Shown one piece after another: positions 23,931 through 33,317 of a DNA stretch of 34,705 nucleotides. The translations under genes were made by a program, and so were the position numbers. The first letter of the stretch is position 1. The number at the start of each line of letters is the position of its first letter. Origin of the DNA: Shinella zoogloeoides (GTDB lineage: Bacteria > Pseudomonadota > Alphaproteobacteria > Rhizobiales > Rhizobiaceae). Location of the stretch: the NCBI RefSeq assembly GCF_020883495.1, contig NZ_CP086614.1:1-34705 (forward strand). Direction: 5' to 3'. The notes under the pieces were generated by a model. It was not told the DNA's origin and searched no databases. It saw only the letters and a program-made list of their open reading frames with translations.

Positions 23931-24593
23931 TTGGCCAAACGTCACCGCTTCGAGCGACTGGAAAACCGTGTTGTCCGGAAGGTGGGCCGCAAGCGGCCCT
24001 ACGACCGTATGTTGATCGTCTGTGAGGGTGCCAAGACCGAGGTCAACTATTTCGAGGCCATCCGCAAAGACAAGCGCCTGCCTACGGCTCATATTGCCGT
24101 GATGCCGTCGGACTACGGGACATCGCCGCTGCAGATAGTGCAATACGCGATTGACCGGTTCAACCAGACCAAGGAATTCGACCGGGTTTATGTGGTATTC
24201 GATCGGGATGACCACCTGACTTATCACAACGCATTGGCGAAGGCCGGAGCAACCGACAAGGCTTTGAAAAATGATGGAGGCGTCAAGGTTCCCTTCGTCG
24301 CGATTCCTTCCGTACCGAACTTCGAGCTGTGGGTTCTGCTGCACTTCCGCGACGTCCTTGCACCCATTCATCGTGACGTGGTCTACGCGGAACTGAAGAA
24401 GCCCGCAGCCTATCCCGGATATGCGAAGAACAGTGTGACGGTGTTCACCGATACCAAGGAGCTGATTCCGGCCGCCAAAGCGCGTGCCGAGGCGTTGCGC
24501 GATAGCTTTAATGCCCACGACGGTAACGACCCCTATACAGATGTAGACGTTCTGACGGGTGAGCTGCTGAAAATAGCTGGACGATTTAATTGA
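23931..24593 (+). CDS. RloB-family protein (TOPRIM-like)
   Basis: A 220-aa RloB-like protein. Seen: basic N-terminus (RFERLENRVVRKVGRKRPYD), MLIVCEGAKTEVNYFEAI with the acidic Glu of CEG, a Rossmann-like segment, VYVVFDRDDHLTYH with two Asp in a D-x-D arrangement, and FVAIPSVPNFELWVLLHF, all characteristic of the family. The CEG Glu and D-x-D resemble a TOPRIM metal centre, so it may be the nuclease driven by the upstream ATPase. It starts with TTG at 23931 after AAGGAAAG. It is convergent with the restriction-modification stump, whose stop lies 26 bases away. Confidence 0.85.
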   Translation: MAKRHRFERLENRVVRKVGRKRPYDRMLIVCEGAKTEVNYFEAIRKDKRLPTAHIAVMPSDYGTSPLQIVQYAIDRFNQTKEFDRVYVVFDRDDHLTYHNALAKAGATDKALKNDGGVKVPFVAIPSVPNFELWVLLHFRDVLAPIHRDVVYAELKKPAAYPGYAKNSVTVFTDTKELIPAAKARAEALRDSFNAHDGNDPYTDVDVLTGELLKIAGRFN

Positions 24594-24619
24594 GCATCTT
24601 TCTCTGCCGGATGAGATCC

Positions 24620-25107
24620 TTATGGCTCGATACAGTCGTCAGAAATAAATGAACCCCGATCCTTAACCGAATTCGGCAGCCCAGGACCCTGTACAACTAG
24701 ACCTTTTTTCTCGTTTTTACTTACAAGCTGGTTCAGCTCTAAGATAAATTGAAGATAGTCAGCTCCTTTTGGCATTCCATAAGCACTTCTGACCGCAGCG
24801 TCGAGTTGCTCAATTGCATCCTTCAACGGATGAGTACCAGGTAACTCAACGCTCCTATAAAGCTCGCGATATGAAAGACCATGTTTGTCTCGTAGCTCAT
24901 GACGAAGCAAACGAAGCTTTCTTCCCGCATCAGCTACCTTTTTCATCGCCGGAAGAGTAGGTTTCTGAGGCCATGGAAATGTGTCCCACACCGTATTGGA
25001 CGTATATCTGAAACGCTCCGTAAGCGTAGAGCAGCGGTTCACAAACCAGATCCAGTGAGCAGTCGACTGAAGAATTCCATATGAGTAGTCATCATCATAA
25101 GGAGAGC
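24620..25107 (-). pseudogene. C-terminal stump of a type IIG restriction-modification enzyme
   Basis: Only the last ~160 residues remain. YSYGILQSTAHWIWFVNRCSTL, RYTSNTVWDTFPWPQKPTLP, LRHELRDKHGLSYRELYRSVELPG, NPLKDA-like HPLKDAIEQLDAAVRSAYGMPKG and a final SDDCIEP tail are the target-recognition end of large (about 900-aa) Eco57I-like DNA methyltransferase/restriction enzymes. The methylase and nuclease parts are gone, cut at the left end of the IS3-family element at 25108. The open frame that carries on into the IS to 25414 is chance. Its loss leaves the neighbouring RloA/RloB pair without the restriction gene it probably accompanied. Confidence 0.8.
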
Positions 25108-25186
25108 TGGCTCGGGAAATCTGCACAGCGGGGATAAGTGGAGTTTCTGCCTGACTTCGGCTTAGATGCCGGGAACAGGAGAGACC

Positions 25187-25498
25187 ATGACGAGACGACC
25201 GCGCCGGAACCATAGCCCGGCTTTCAAGGCGAAGGTGGCACTTGCCGCCATCCGAGGTGAGCAGACGCTGGTGGAGTTGTCCCAGCAGTTCGATGTGCAC
25301 GCCAACCAGATCAAGCAATGGAAAGACCAGCTCCTTGAGGGGGCGACAGGTGTGTTCGGCGATGAAACGAAAGCGGAGCCGTCGGGTCCGACCATCGATG
25401 TCAAAACGCTGCACGCGAAAATCGGCGAACTGACACTGGAGAACGATTTTTTATCCGGTGCGCTCGGCAAGGCGGGATTGCTGGGCGGAAAGAAATGA
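25187..25498 (+). CDS. IS3-family transposase OrfA (DNA-binding part)
   Basis: A 103-aa protein: helix-turn-helix of the IS3 OrfA type (RRPRRNHSPAFKAKVALAAIRGEQTLVELSQQFDVHANQIKQWK) followed by a leucine-zipper-like helix (IGELTLENDFLSGAL). The ATG at 25187 has AGGAG upstream; a GTG-independent frame extends to 25166 without support. The end overlaps orfB (ATGA, 25495-25498). Confidence 0.92.
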   Translation: MTRRPRRNHSPAFKAKVALAAIRGEQTLVELSQQFDVHANQIKQWKDQLLEGATGVFGDETKAEPSGPTIDVKTLHAKIGELTLENDFLSGALGKAGLLGGKK

Positions 25499-26325
25499 TC
25501 GACCGCGAGCACAAGCTATCCGTCGTGCGCCAGGCGAAGCTTCTCGGCTTCAGCCGTGGCAGCGTCTACTATCTGCCTCGTCCGGTGTCTGACGGCGATC
25601 TGGCCCTTATGCGCCGGATTGACGAATTGCATCTCGACTACCCCTTTGCCGGAAGTCGGATGTTGCAAGGGCTCTTGAGAGGAGAAGGTCTGGAGACCGG
25701 GCGGCGACACGTCGCCACGCTGATGAAGAAGATGGGCATCGAGGCGATCTACCGCCGCCCGAACACCTCGAAACCAGCGCCAGGGCACAAAATTTATCCC
25801 TACCTCCTACGAAAGCTGGCAGTCACCCGGCCCAATCAGGTCTGGGCAATGGACCTGACCTACATCCCCATGGCGCGGGGATTTGTCTATCTGTGCGCCG
25901 TCGTGGACTGGTTCAGCCGGAAGGTCTTGTCATGGCGGTTGTCGATCACGATGGAAGCAGCCTTCTGCATCGAGGCGGTGGAGGAGGCACTTGCCCGTCA
26001 TGGCAGGCCGGAAATCTTCAATACCGACCAGGGATCGCAGTTCACCTCCATCGACTTCACCGCCGTGCTGAAGAGGTCACAGATCGCCATCTCGATGGAT
26101 GGCAAGGGTGCGTGGCGAGACAATGTCTTCGTCGAGCGGCTCTGGCGTTCGATCAAATACGAGGAAGTCTACCTCCATGCCTACAAGACTGTGTCCGAGG
26201 CACGCGCTGGCATCGGCCGATATCTGAACTTCTACAACACCAGACGCCCACATTCATCCCTTGACCGGCGGACGCCGGATCAGGCCTACTTCAACGCGCT
26301 GACACCAATGATGGTGGCGGCATAA
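25495..26325 (+). CDS. IS3-family transposase OrfB (DDE integrase part)
   Basis: A 276-aa protein with HTH_21 region (YPFAGSRMLQGLLRGEG) and an rve DDE core: Asp in QVWAMDLTYIP, Asp in FNTDQGSQF, Glu in RDNVFVERLWRSIKYEEVYL. It is intact. In this group an OrfAB fusion is usually made by frameshift near the orfA end (GGAAAGAAATGA here); the overlap also permits coupled translation. The element appears complete and could still be active. Confidence 0.94.
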   Translation: MIDREHKLSVVRQAKLLGFSRGSVYYLPRPVSDGDLALMRRIDELHLDYPFAGSRMLQGLLRGEGLETGRRHVATLMKKMGIEAIYRRPNTSKPAPGHKIYPYLLRKLAVTRPNQVWAMDLTYIPMARGFVYLCAVVDWFSRKVLSWRLSITMEAAFCIEAVEEALARHGRPEIFNTDQGSQFTSIDFTAVLKRSQIAISMDGKGAWRDNVFVERLWRSIKYEEVYLHAYKTVSEARAGIGRYLNFYNTRRPHSSLDRRTPDQAYFNALTPMMVAA

Positions 26326-26381
26326 TCGAGGCGGAAATCCACTTAGCGAAACGCCCGAAGCTGTTCAGACAAACCGAGCCA

Positions 26382-26632
26382 CCTCTGTGAAATATGCCGG
26401 AAGTTGTTAAAACGACAAGTGCATTACCACGTAACACCGCAAAAATGTATGCGCGGGCATTATCATCTCCGTTGCGATGTGCGTGTCTGCAAAATGACCG
26501 TTTTCCTTACACATCGCCCTGCCCCGCCCTCAGCCCGCCAACCCGGCGGGCTTTTTGTAAGGAAAATATGTTAGGAAATCATTTGACGGGAAAAGGTTAT
26601 CGTCGCAATATCCTTACATGAAGATAGGATAT
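26382..26632. other. Intergenic stretch between the IS and the Tn3-type element
   Basis: No convincing gene. A plus-strand hairpin terminator GCCCGCC-AACCC-GGCGGGC followed by TTTTT lies at 26533-26556. It is flanked by an 11-bp inverted repeat, TTTTCCTTACA (26501-26511) and TGTAAGGAAAA (26556-26566), and TCCTTACA recurs at 26611-26618. Confidence 0.5.
26533..26556 (+). terminator. Rho-independent terminator
   Basis: GCCCGCC, five-base loop, GGCGGGC and five T on the plus strand. No plus-strand gene other than IS orfB lies upstream, so it is likely a remnant of DNA that has been rearranged. Confidence 0.8.
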
Positions 26633-26686
26633 GGCGTCACGACACGAAAGTGTTGGATCTGTCCGACTTTTGAGAACGTATGGTGA

Positions 26687-29653
26687 TCACGCTGCGAGGA
26701 TAGATGTTTCGCGCCGCAATGGCCTGAGATCAACGCCGTCTGTTGGGGTCCAGATGTAATCGCCGGTGAGACTGATGTGCTGCCAGCCGAGTGGGGTAAT
26801 GTGTTTGATGATGTCAAGCGGCGTGGGAATGCCATCTCGGTTGAGCTCGGCGAACGCCGGTTCGAGATAGAGTGTGTTCCAGTAGACGATGGCGTTGATT
26901 AGCAGGTTCAGTCCAGATGCTCGGTAGAACTGGCTCTCGAAAGTCCGGTCGCGCAATTCTCCGAGGCGATTGAAGAACAGTGCGCGGGCCAAGGTGTTCT
27001 GGGATTCGCTCTTGTTGAGGCCGACCGTCGCGTTCCTGCGCATTTCGGGGTTCTGCCACCACTGGGGCAGAAAGATGGACCGATTGATGCGACCGAGATC
27101 GCGTAGCGCCAACGCCAGTCCGTTCTGGCGTGGGAATGCGGACAGCTTTGCCAACACCGTCGAAGGCCGAACCTGCCCGGAACGGATCGTCGTGACCAGC
27201 CGCAGGATGTCGTTCCAGTTTGCCTTGATCCGCTCGACGTTGATGTGCTCGCCAACGAGCGGCGCCAGGTTTTCGGGAGGCGCGTCGCCCGGGAAGAGAT
27301 AGAGCTTGCGATCCTTGAGACCGCGCAGCCGAGGCACAATCTGGAAACCAACGAGATGGCAAAGGGCGAAGCTCATATCGCTTACCCCGCCGGTATCGAC
27401 ATAGTGGGTTTCGATGGCGAGATCGCTGCCATGATAGAGCAGTCCATCGAGGACATAGATGGCTTCGCTCGCATTGGCATTCATGGCGATGATGTAGAAA
27501 GCGCCGTACTGGTCAGAGGTGAACCGGTAGAATTTGGCGCCGGGGTTGGGACCATAGCGGCCGTTGAGGTCGCCGATCGCCTCGGCGTGTCCGCCCGCCG
27601 GAAAATACTGGCCATCGGAGGATGACGTTGTTCCATCGCCCCACAAGCTTGCCAGAGGCAATTGCCTCTGGGCGTTGACGAGAATGGCGTGCGCGGCCGT
27701 GTAACCTTCCTCGCGAATATGCCAGTCGTGCGCCCAGGCGAGTTGGCGCATCGTAATGCCGGGGGAAACGTCCGCCATTCTCGTGAGACCGAGATTGATG
27801 CCGTCCGCCAGGATGGCGGTGAGGAGCGCAAGCTTGTTGTCGGCCGTCCGACCGCTGCGCAAATGGGTAAAGGCGTTCGAAAATTCCGTTCGGGCGTCAA
27901 CCTCGAGCAAAAGGTCAGTGATGCGGATCGCAGGCAGACGGCTTTCCACCTTTAGCTTCAGCGGCTTGGCGATGTCCGGAAACATAGCCTTGTGCGGCGT
28001 GACGCTAAACCCCGCCCCGGTCAGTTCTACATCGTCGAGCTCGCCGGCTGCGGCCAGACGCGAGAGGTCAGCCAGTCCATCGTTCAGCAGCTGGCGCTGT
28101 TGGCGAAGATACGTCTCGACATCGGTATCAACGGCGATTGGAAGCGGTCCTTCCTCACGCATCAGCTCGAATGTCGGCGTGGGAATGAGAAAGCTTTCGA
28201 AAGACTGGAAGCGTTTGGCTCCTTCCACCCAGACATCGCCCGCATCGAGCCGGCGCTTCAATTCGCTGAACAGGCAAAGCTCATAAGCCCTGCGATCAAT
28301 CTTTCCATCTTTGAGTATGAGAGGCATCCAGCCCTTCGGCGCAAAGGAGATCGGTGCCTTGTCGGGTATGGTCCTTTTGCCCGTACGATATAGACCCGCG
28401 ACCACGGATAGCGCCCGCAAGAGGGTCGCCGCCACTGCGTGACCGCGGAACACGAGAGTGGAGAGAAACTGTGGCGCCAGTTTCCTGATCGTCGGATAGC
28501 GCTGGAGCATTTCGATTTTACCGTCGATAACATCCGGCGCGATCAGCGTATCGACCGCCTGGACACTGGTTGTAAAAGCTGGCCATTGGATGACCAGATC
28601 AAGCGCTTTGGCCATGTCCTCACCCTTCTCTCTAGCCTTGATGATCGCATGGCAGACTTTTGAAACGTCCTTCAACGGCGTCTGCACTTCCCGAACGGAT
28701 CGGGTGACGCGAGCAGCCGCCTGGTTATTGGCTCGCCGCGTCAGGATGCCCATGAGTTTCTTGAACATGTCGATCGCGCAATCGGTGAGATGGCGGGAAA
28801 GGTGGAGCACTGTTGCAGCCAGGACAGCATGTCGGCGTTCGGTGTTAAGGTCGCGCAGATGCTGCGCGCTCATTCGCGTCCCCTCTGCAGCAAATTCGTC
28901 AAAGACCTTGGCCGGAATTCGATCCATCAACGTCGTCGGCAGGTTCAGAGACCGGAGAAAGCGAATGCGCTCGGCAATTCTGTCGAGGTTGACGGCGGCT
29001 GGCGACAATGCCGGCGTTCTCGCCCAGGCAAGAATGGTCACGCTTGTCCCCTCACGCGGATCGAGAAGCTTGTCCAGATCGAGCTTTTGGCCTTCTGAGA
29101 TCCCGCCGGCCAAGGCCCGATGAGCAATACGAATGCCGCGCCTGATCGCCACATGAATGATGGCTTCGAGCGCTGGCCGCGCTGGCAAGAGAATTCTCCT
29201 GCGTCGCAGTTCTTCCACGACCATATCCGCCAATACATCGGCCTGGCGCAGGGTTTGTGCGGCAGGTGTCAGCCAGCCTGTGAGTGCCCGCACGTCCGAA
29301 GGCACAAACGGACGCATCTGCATTCTGTCGAAAAGCAGGGCCAGATGCTCGCGCCGCGTCTGTGGGCGCTCGAAATAACGTTCGATCTCATGGTGATCGA
29401 CGCCGATCTGCCGCGCCAGAAATCGTAAGACGCCAGCCGGCAGGACCTCGCCATTCGCAAGCGGTCGGCCAGGGTATCGTAGCGTGGCCAGAACACAGGC
29501 GAGGCCCAGTCTGTTCGCGGCCTTGTTCTGTCGCATGATCAGGTCGAGATCCGATCGATCCAGCGTATAATGTTTGGCGATCTCCCTTTCGTTATCCGGG
29601 ATGGTCGTCGCCTGTTGCCACCATGCCTCGCTCAGTAATGCTCTTCGCGCCAT
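26687..29653 (-). CDS. tnpA: Tn3-family transposase
   Basis: A 988-aa transposase, full length. N-terminal DUF4158 region (EREIAKHYTLDRSDLDLIMRQNKAANRLGLACVL), long helical middle, then the DDE catalytic part: Asp in TTSSSDGQYF, Asp in VDTGGVSDMSFALCHLVGF, Glu in LNKSESQNTLARALFFNRLGELRDR, with the C-terminal LNLLINAIVYWNTLYLEPAF and PLGWQHISLTGDYIW. Its stop is only 9 bases inside the left terminal repeat. Divergent from the resolvase gene across the res site, which would also carry both promoters. Confidence 0.95.
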   Translation of the reverse strand: MARRALLSEAWWQQATTIPDNEREIAKHYTLDRSDLDLIMRQNKAANRLGLACVLATLRYPGRPLANGEVLPAGVLRFLARQIGVDHHEIERYFERPQTRREHLALLFDRMQMRPFVPSDVRALTGWLTPAAQTLRQADVLADMVVEELRRRRILLPARPALEAIIHVAIRRGIRIAHRALAGGISEGQKLDLDKLLDPREGTSVTILAWARTPALSPAAVNLDRIAERIRFLRSLNLPTTLMDRIPAKVFDEFAAEGTRMSAQHLRDLNTERRHAVLAATVLHLSRHLTDCAIDMFKKLMGILTRRANNQAAARVTRSVREVQTPLKDVSKVCHAIIKAREKGEDMAKALDLVIQWPAFTTSVQAVDTLIAPDVIDGKIEMLQRYPTIRKLAPQFLSTLVFRGHAVAATLLRALSVVAGLYRTGKRTIPDKAPISFAPKGWMPLILKDGKIDRRAYELCLFSELKRRLDAGDVWVEGAKRFQSFESFLIPTPTFELMREEGPLPIAVDTDVETYLRQQRQLLNDGLADLSRLAAAGELDDVELTGAGFSVTPHKAMFPDIAKPLKLKVESRLPAIRITDLLLEVDARTEFSNAFTHLRSGRTADNKLALLTAILADGINLGLTRMADVSPGITMRQLAWAHDWHIREEGYTAAHAILVNAQRQLPLASLWGDGTTSSSDGQYFPAGGHAEAIGDLNGRYGPNPGAKFYRFTSDQYGAFYIIAMNANASEAIYVLDGLLYHGSDLAIETHYVDTGGVSDMSFALCHLVGFQIVPRLRGLKDRKLYLFPGDAPPENLAPLVGEHINVERIKANWNDILRLVTTIRSGQVRPSTVLAKLSAFPRQNGLALALRDLGRINRSIFLPQWWQNPEMRRNATVGLNKSESQNTLARALFFNRLGELRDRTFESQFYRASGLNLLINAIVYWNTLYLEPAFAELNRDGIPTPLDIIKHITPLGWQHISLTGDYIWTPTDGVDLRPLRRETSILAA

Positions 29654-29818
29654 TCACTGATCTTCCCGTTTCGCCGCGGAGAGTGCAGCGAAACGGAAAA
29701 TGCGTGTCCGACAAACGAACGTTTCGCGGCATCCACAGTTCTTGTCCGCAAACCTTGTCATGAAACGGCAAATCGGACAATGTCCGTATTCAACGGAAAA
29801 ACGGACAAACCACGTCTC
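29654..29818. promoter_or_regulatory. Resolution site (res) and divergent promoters
   Basis: Between divergent tnpA and tnpR. Repeated TGTCCG/CGGACA units, e.g. GTGTCCGACAAACG, TTGTCCGCAAAC, CGGACAATGTCCG and a final ACGGACAAAC, form paired half-sites as expected for resolvase dimers. Exact sub-site limits are uncertain. Confidence 0.6.
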
Positions 29819-30400
29819 ATGACCGCTATCGGCTATGCAAGGGTCTCCACCGGCGACCAGGACACCGCCCTGCAACTCGACGCTTTGCGCAAAGCAGGTT
29901 GTGAAAGGCTGTTCGAGGATAAGGCATCCGGCATGAAGACTGACCGACTCGGATTGGCGGAGGCGATCCGCTACGTTCGCGACGGCGACACGCTCACAGT
30001 CTGGAAGCTCGACCGCCTCGGCCGGTCGATGAAGCACCTCATCGAGATCATCACCGAACTGGAGGCCAAAGGCGTCGGCTTCCGATCCATCACCGAAAAC
30101 ATCGACACCACGACATCCGGCGGTCGCCTGGTCTTCCACCTGTTCGGCGCGCTGGCACAGTTCGAGCGCGATCTGATCCGGGAACGAACACGTGCCGGTC
30201 TGCAAGCCGCAGAGGAACGCGGCCGACGCGGTGGCCGACAAGTCGTCGTAACCCCGGACAAACTTGCCAAAGCCCGCCAGCATCTGGCGGCCGGTTTGAA
30301 CGTCCGGGAAGCCGCGGCCCGCGTGAAAATCGGGAAAACCGCCCTCTACGAAGCTCTCAAGGCCGAAAAAGCAACGACATCCACGGTCAAACCAACCTGA
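29819..30400 (+). CDS. tnpR: Serine resolvase of the Tn3-type element
   Basis: A 193-aa serine recombinase that resolves cointegrates at res. Seen: AIGYARVSTGDQ with the catalytic Ser, KLDRLGRSMKHLIE, GRLVFHLFGALAQFERDLIRERTRAGL (E helix) and a C-terminal helix-turn-helix (KARQHLAAGLNVREAAARVKIGKTALYEAL). Start chosen at ATG 29819 (MTAIGYARVS); an ATG at 29780 would place 13 extra residues over the res site. Confidence 0.93.
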   Translation: MTAIGYARVSTGDQDTALQLDALRKAGCERLFEDKASGMKTDRLGLAEAIRYVRDGDTLTVWKLDRLGRSMKHLIEIITELEAKGVGFRSITENIDTTTSGGRLVFHLFGALAQFERDLIRERTRAGLQAAEERGRRGGRQVVVTPDKLAKARQHLAAGLNVREAAARVKIGKTALYEALKAEKATTSTVKPT

Positions 30401-30458
30401 GTTCCGGATACGTTCTTAAAAGCCGGACAGATTCGCCACTTTCGTGTCGTGACGCCCC

Positions 30459-30496
30459 TTAGCGTGTATTATTGCAGAAATGACCACGGAGCCCCA
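30459..30496. repeat. Orphan 38-bp Tn3-family terminal repeat interrupting a transposase gene
   Basis: On the minus strand, reading from 30496 leftward: GGGGCTCCGTGG ... ACACGCTAAG, exactly 38 bases, with the GGGG start and GCTAAG end of Tn3-family ends. Its outer end points right and falls inside the 3' part of the second tnpA, so an element was inserted there. Its inner end abuts the terminal G of the complete Tn3-type element at 30458. No partner copy is seen in the window. Confidence 0.75.
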
Positions 30497-33192
30497 TGCT
30501 GGCCTTCAGCGGAACGATCGCGTATTTCGCCGCGCCGGTGGAAGCTGATGGCCCGTTTCAGCGCGTGATGGGCCTCGCCCTTGTTGAGGCCGATCTGGGC
30601 ACGACGTTGCAAATCGGCGTCCAGAATCCAGTCGATCATGAACAGCGTGCGCTCGACGCGGCCGACTTCTCGGAGAGCTGTCGCCAGTTCGTTCTGCCGT
30701 GGATAGGAGGCGAGCTTGCGCAGGATCTGGCTGGGCGCGACACTTCCGGCCGCTATGGTGGCGGCGATACGCAGGATATCGGGCCAGTTGCGCTCAATCA
30801 TGGCCTGGTTGATCTTTCCGCCGATCATGGCGCGCAAGTGCGCCGGCGCGGCAGACGGATTGAACGCATAGAGCCGTTTGGACGGCAGATCCCGGATGCG
30901 CGGAGCGAACCGGTAGCCGAGAATGGCGCAGGCGGCAAAGACGTGGTCGGTGAAGCCACCAGTATCGGCGAACTGCTCACGGATATGGCGGCCGGTATCG
31001 TTCATGAGCAGGCCGTCGAGGATGTAGGGCGCCTCGCTTGCTGTTGCGGGGATTACCCGGGTTGCGAACGGTGCGTATTGATCTGAGACGTGGGTGTAAG
31101 CTTTCAGGCCGGGGGTGTTGCCGTATTTCGCGTTGACCAGGTTCATGGCCTCGCCCTGCTCGGTCGCGGCGAAGAACTGACCGTCGCTCGATGCTGAGAT
31201 ACCAGCGCCCCAGAATTGAGCCATCGGTAAACGGGCCTGCGCCTCAACCACCATGGCCAGTGCCCGGTCGTAGGCTTCGCCTTCGGCATGCCACCGTGCG
31301 ATACGGATCAGTTCCCAGAAGGTGTGGGTGTTTGTGGCGTCCGCCATCTTTCGCAGGCCGAGATTGACCCCTTCCGCGAGAATGACGTTCATCAGTCCGA
31401 TCCGGTCGGCGCAGGGCGCACCGGTGCGCAAATGGGTGAAGGCCTCGCAGAAGCCGATCGCGGCGTCGACCTCCAACAAAAGATCGGTGATGCGTGTGAG
31501 CGGTATCTGCTTGTAAAGATCGAGCACCAGATCCTCGGCACCGTCCGGTGCAGCGGCTTCAAGTTTTTCAATATGCAGGATGCCGTTCTCGATCGACCCG
31601 CCGGGAATCGTGCCCATGCGCGCGGCGCGGCCAAGCTCGCGCAACCGGATATCGAGGCGCTCTTGCCGATCTGCCAGCCATTCCTCAGGCCGCAATGGTA
31701 CAGCGAGACGGCTGCTTTCCGCCACGGCTTGCGCAGGAACGAGAACCTGTTTCAGATCACCGTAGCGCCGGGATCGTACCAGCCAGACATCCCCCGAGCG
31801 GAACGCGTCGCGCAGATGGAACAGCACCGCGATCTCCCAAAGGCGGCCGTCGCCAGCCGCCTGGGCGCGAAGATGACGATGCCATTTCGAACTCGGCCGC
31901 AGGAAGTCGGTATGCGCTGTATCGTTCAAACCATTGCGCAGGATCATCACCGCTTCCACTAGCGGCCTCGCGACCGGCGCGGCCCGAAGGTCGAGTAAAC
32001 GCAGCATCCGTGGGGCATAGCGCCGGAAGCGATGATAGCCGTCGAGCACATGATTGAGCGGGTCGTCCGCCATGATGGCGGTCAGGCTGGCGGCCGTGGC
32101 GACAAGGGCCCTGAAGCCGTCCCAGCCCGATCCATCCGCGATGACGGTTTCCAGCGGCTGGCCGTCATCCTGTGCATCGAGCAAGCTCCCACCGATTTCG
32201 GCGAAGGATTTCAAGGCGGCGCGCACCGCGTTCGCTTCATCCGCAACCTTCGCCTGGCAAATCCGTTCCGAGGCCCGGTATAGCCTGCCGACGATCCGAT
32301 CATGGGTTTCGATCGCGGCGTCGGCGAGCATCGCCTGCCATTCCGACGCGCACACGGCCAGAATCGCAAGCCGCCTGTCCTCCGGGAGATCACGCATGCC
32401 GTCGGCATAGTACCGCTCGCCCTGCCTGCGCAGCCGCGTTGCGCGATGAGCGGGAACTCCAGTCAGCAGATCCTCGGGAAGATCGAGACGTTGCAGGTAT
32501 TCTAGCCGGTCAAGAAGCCGATTCGCAGACAAAGAGTTCGAACCGGGCTCGAACTGCCGCAGCCAGACGAAACGGGTCACCCGATCGTCAACCGTGTCCT
32601 CGAGCAATGCCAACAACTGCTCCCGGATGGGCGGTGAAAGGCGGCCGGCAATTCTTGTCTCGATCCGCCGCTCAGCATCGACCAGAGCCGTGGCACAAAG
32701 CCGCTCGATCGTGGATGTCGCAGGGAGAACCGTGCGGGTGCGACGGCATTCGATTACGAAGCGACGGGCGATATCGTCGTTCGAAACCGCCAACTCGGCT
32801 TCCCGGAACAACCACTCCTTCAGTTCGCGCGCGCCGCGTCCGGCGAAGGTACGGAATCCGTAGAGCCCCCGCAATTCGGCAAGGTGCTCGTGTCGCGTCT
32901 CCTCGCGCGCGGCATAATCAACGAGATCGTCGGCGTGCAGACCAAGCTGCGCTCCGATGAACTCGATGACTTCCGCCGGAATCAGCTCACCCGGGGCCAG
33001 CACTCGCCCAGGATAACGGAGAACACATAATTGCAGGGCAAAGCCAAACCTGTTGTGCGGGCGGCGGCGCTGCCTGATATGCCCGAGATCCTCGTCGCTC
33101 AGCGTGTAGTGCTTGAGCAAATCCGCCTGCGAAGTCGGCAGGCGCAACAGCGCGTCCTTCTGCCGATCGGTTAAAGTGACACGACGCGGCAT
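30469..33192 (-). pseudogene. tnpA: Tn5393-like transposase gene, 3' end cut off
   Basis: 907 codons of a Tn3-family transposase of about 960. DUF4158 N-terminus (TDRQKDALLRLPTSQADLLKHYTLSDEDL), and the catalytic residues in SASSDGQFF, ADTGGFTDHVFAACAILGY and NKGEAHHALKRAI are present, but after GEIRDRSAEGQH (30497) the frame runs into the inserted terminal repeat, adding GAPWSFLQ and stopping. The conserved end that normally follows (NLL-type helix and GWxHIxLTGxY) is missing, so activity is doubtful. Divergent from the resolvase at 33318. The element's left end is not in the window. Confidence 0.85.
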
Positions 33193-33317
33193 CCATGTTC
33201 CTTTTTCAAAATCAAATGATGTTCAAGATGCTTTGTTTATGAAGCTGGTTGAGATACATTTCCAGCGTACAGTCCAACCCCGGCTACTGCGCTGCCTCAA
33301 ACCGCCGTTTAAGAAAC

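Larger units (their letters stand above)
25108..26381 (+). mobile_element. IS3-family insertion sequence
   Basis: 1274 bp. The ends TGGCTCGGGAAATCTGCACAGC (25108-25129) and, as complement, TGGCTCGGTTTGTCTGAACAGC (26360-26381) match at 17 of 22 bases and begin TG/CA as in IS3 elements. It carries overlapping orfA and orfB. The three to four bases flanking the two ends (GAGC left, CCTC right) do not match, so no target duplication is visible, which fits a later deletion or recombination that also removed most of the restriction-modification gene. Confidence 0.85.
26633..30458. mobile_element. Complete Tn3-family transposon (tnpA, res, tnpR)
   Basis: About 3.8 kb. Terminal inverted repeats: 26633-26678 and 30411-30456, both beginning GGCGTCACGACACGAAAGTG, matching at 41 of 46 bases. 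The right end adds two further G (GGGG at 30455-30458), which the left end shows as AT, so the outermost two bases on the left may be lost. It contains only transposition genes. The five bases outside the two ends (AGGAT and TTAGC) do not match, so no target duplication is seen. Confidence 0.8.

Noticed and set aside
25108..25414. Extension of the restriction-gene frame into the IS element
   Set aside because: It crosses the IS left end and runs antisense to orfA, so it is chance.
26394..26621. 75-codon plus-strand frame between IS and transposon
   Set aside because: It runs through a clear terminator hairpin and has no protein-like features.
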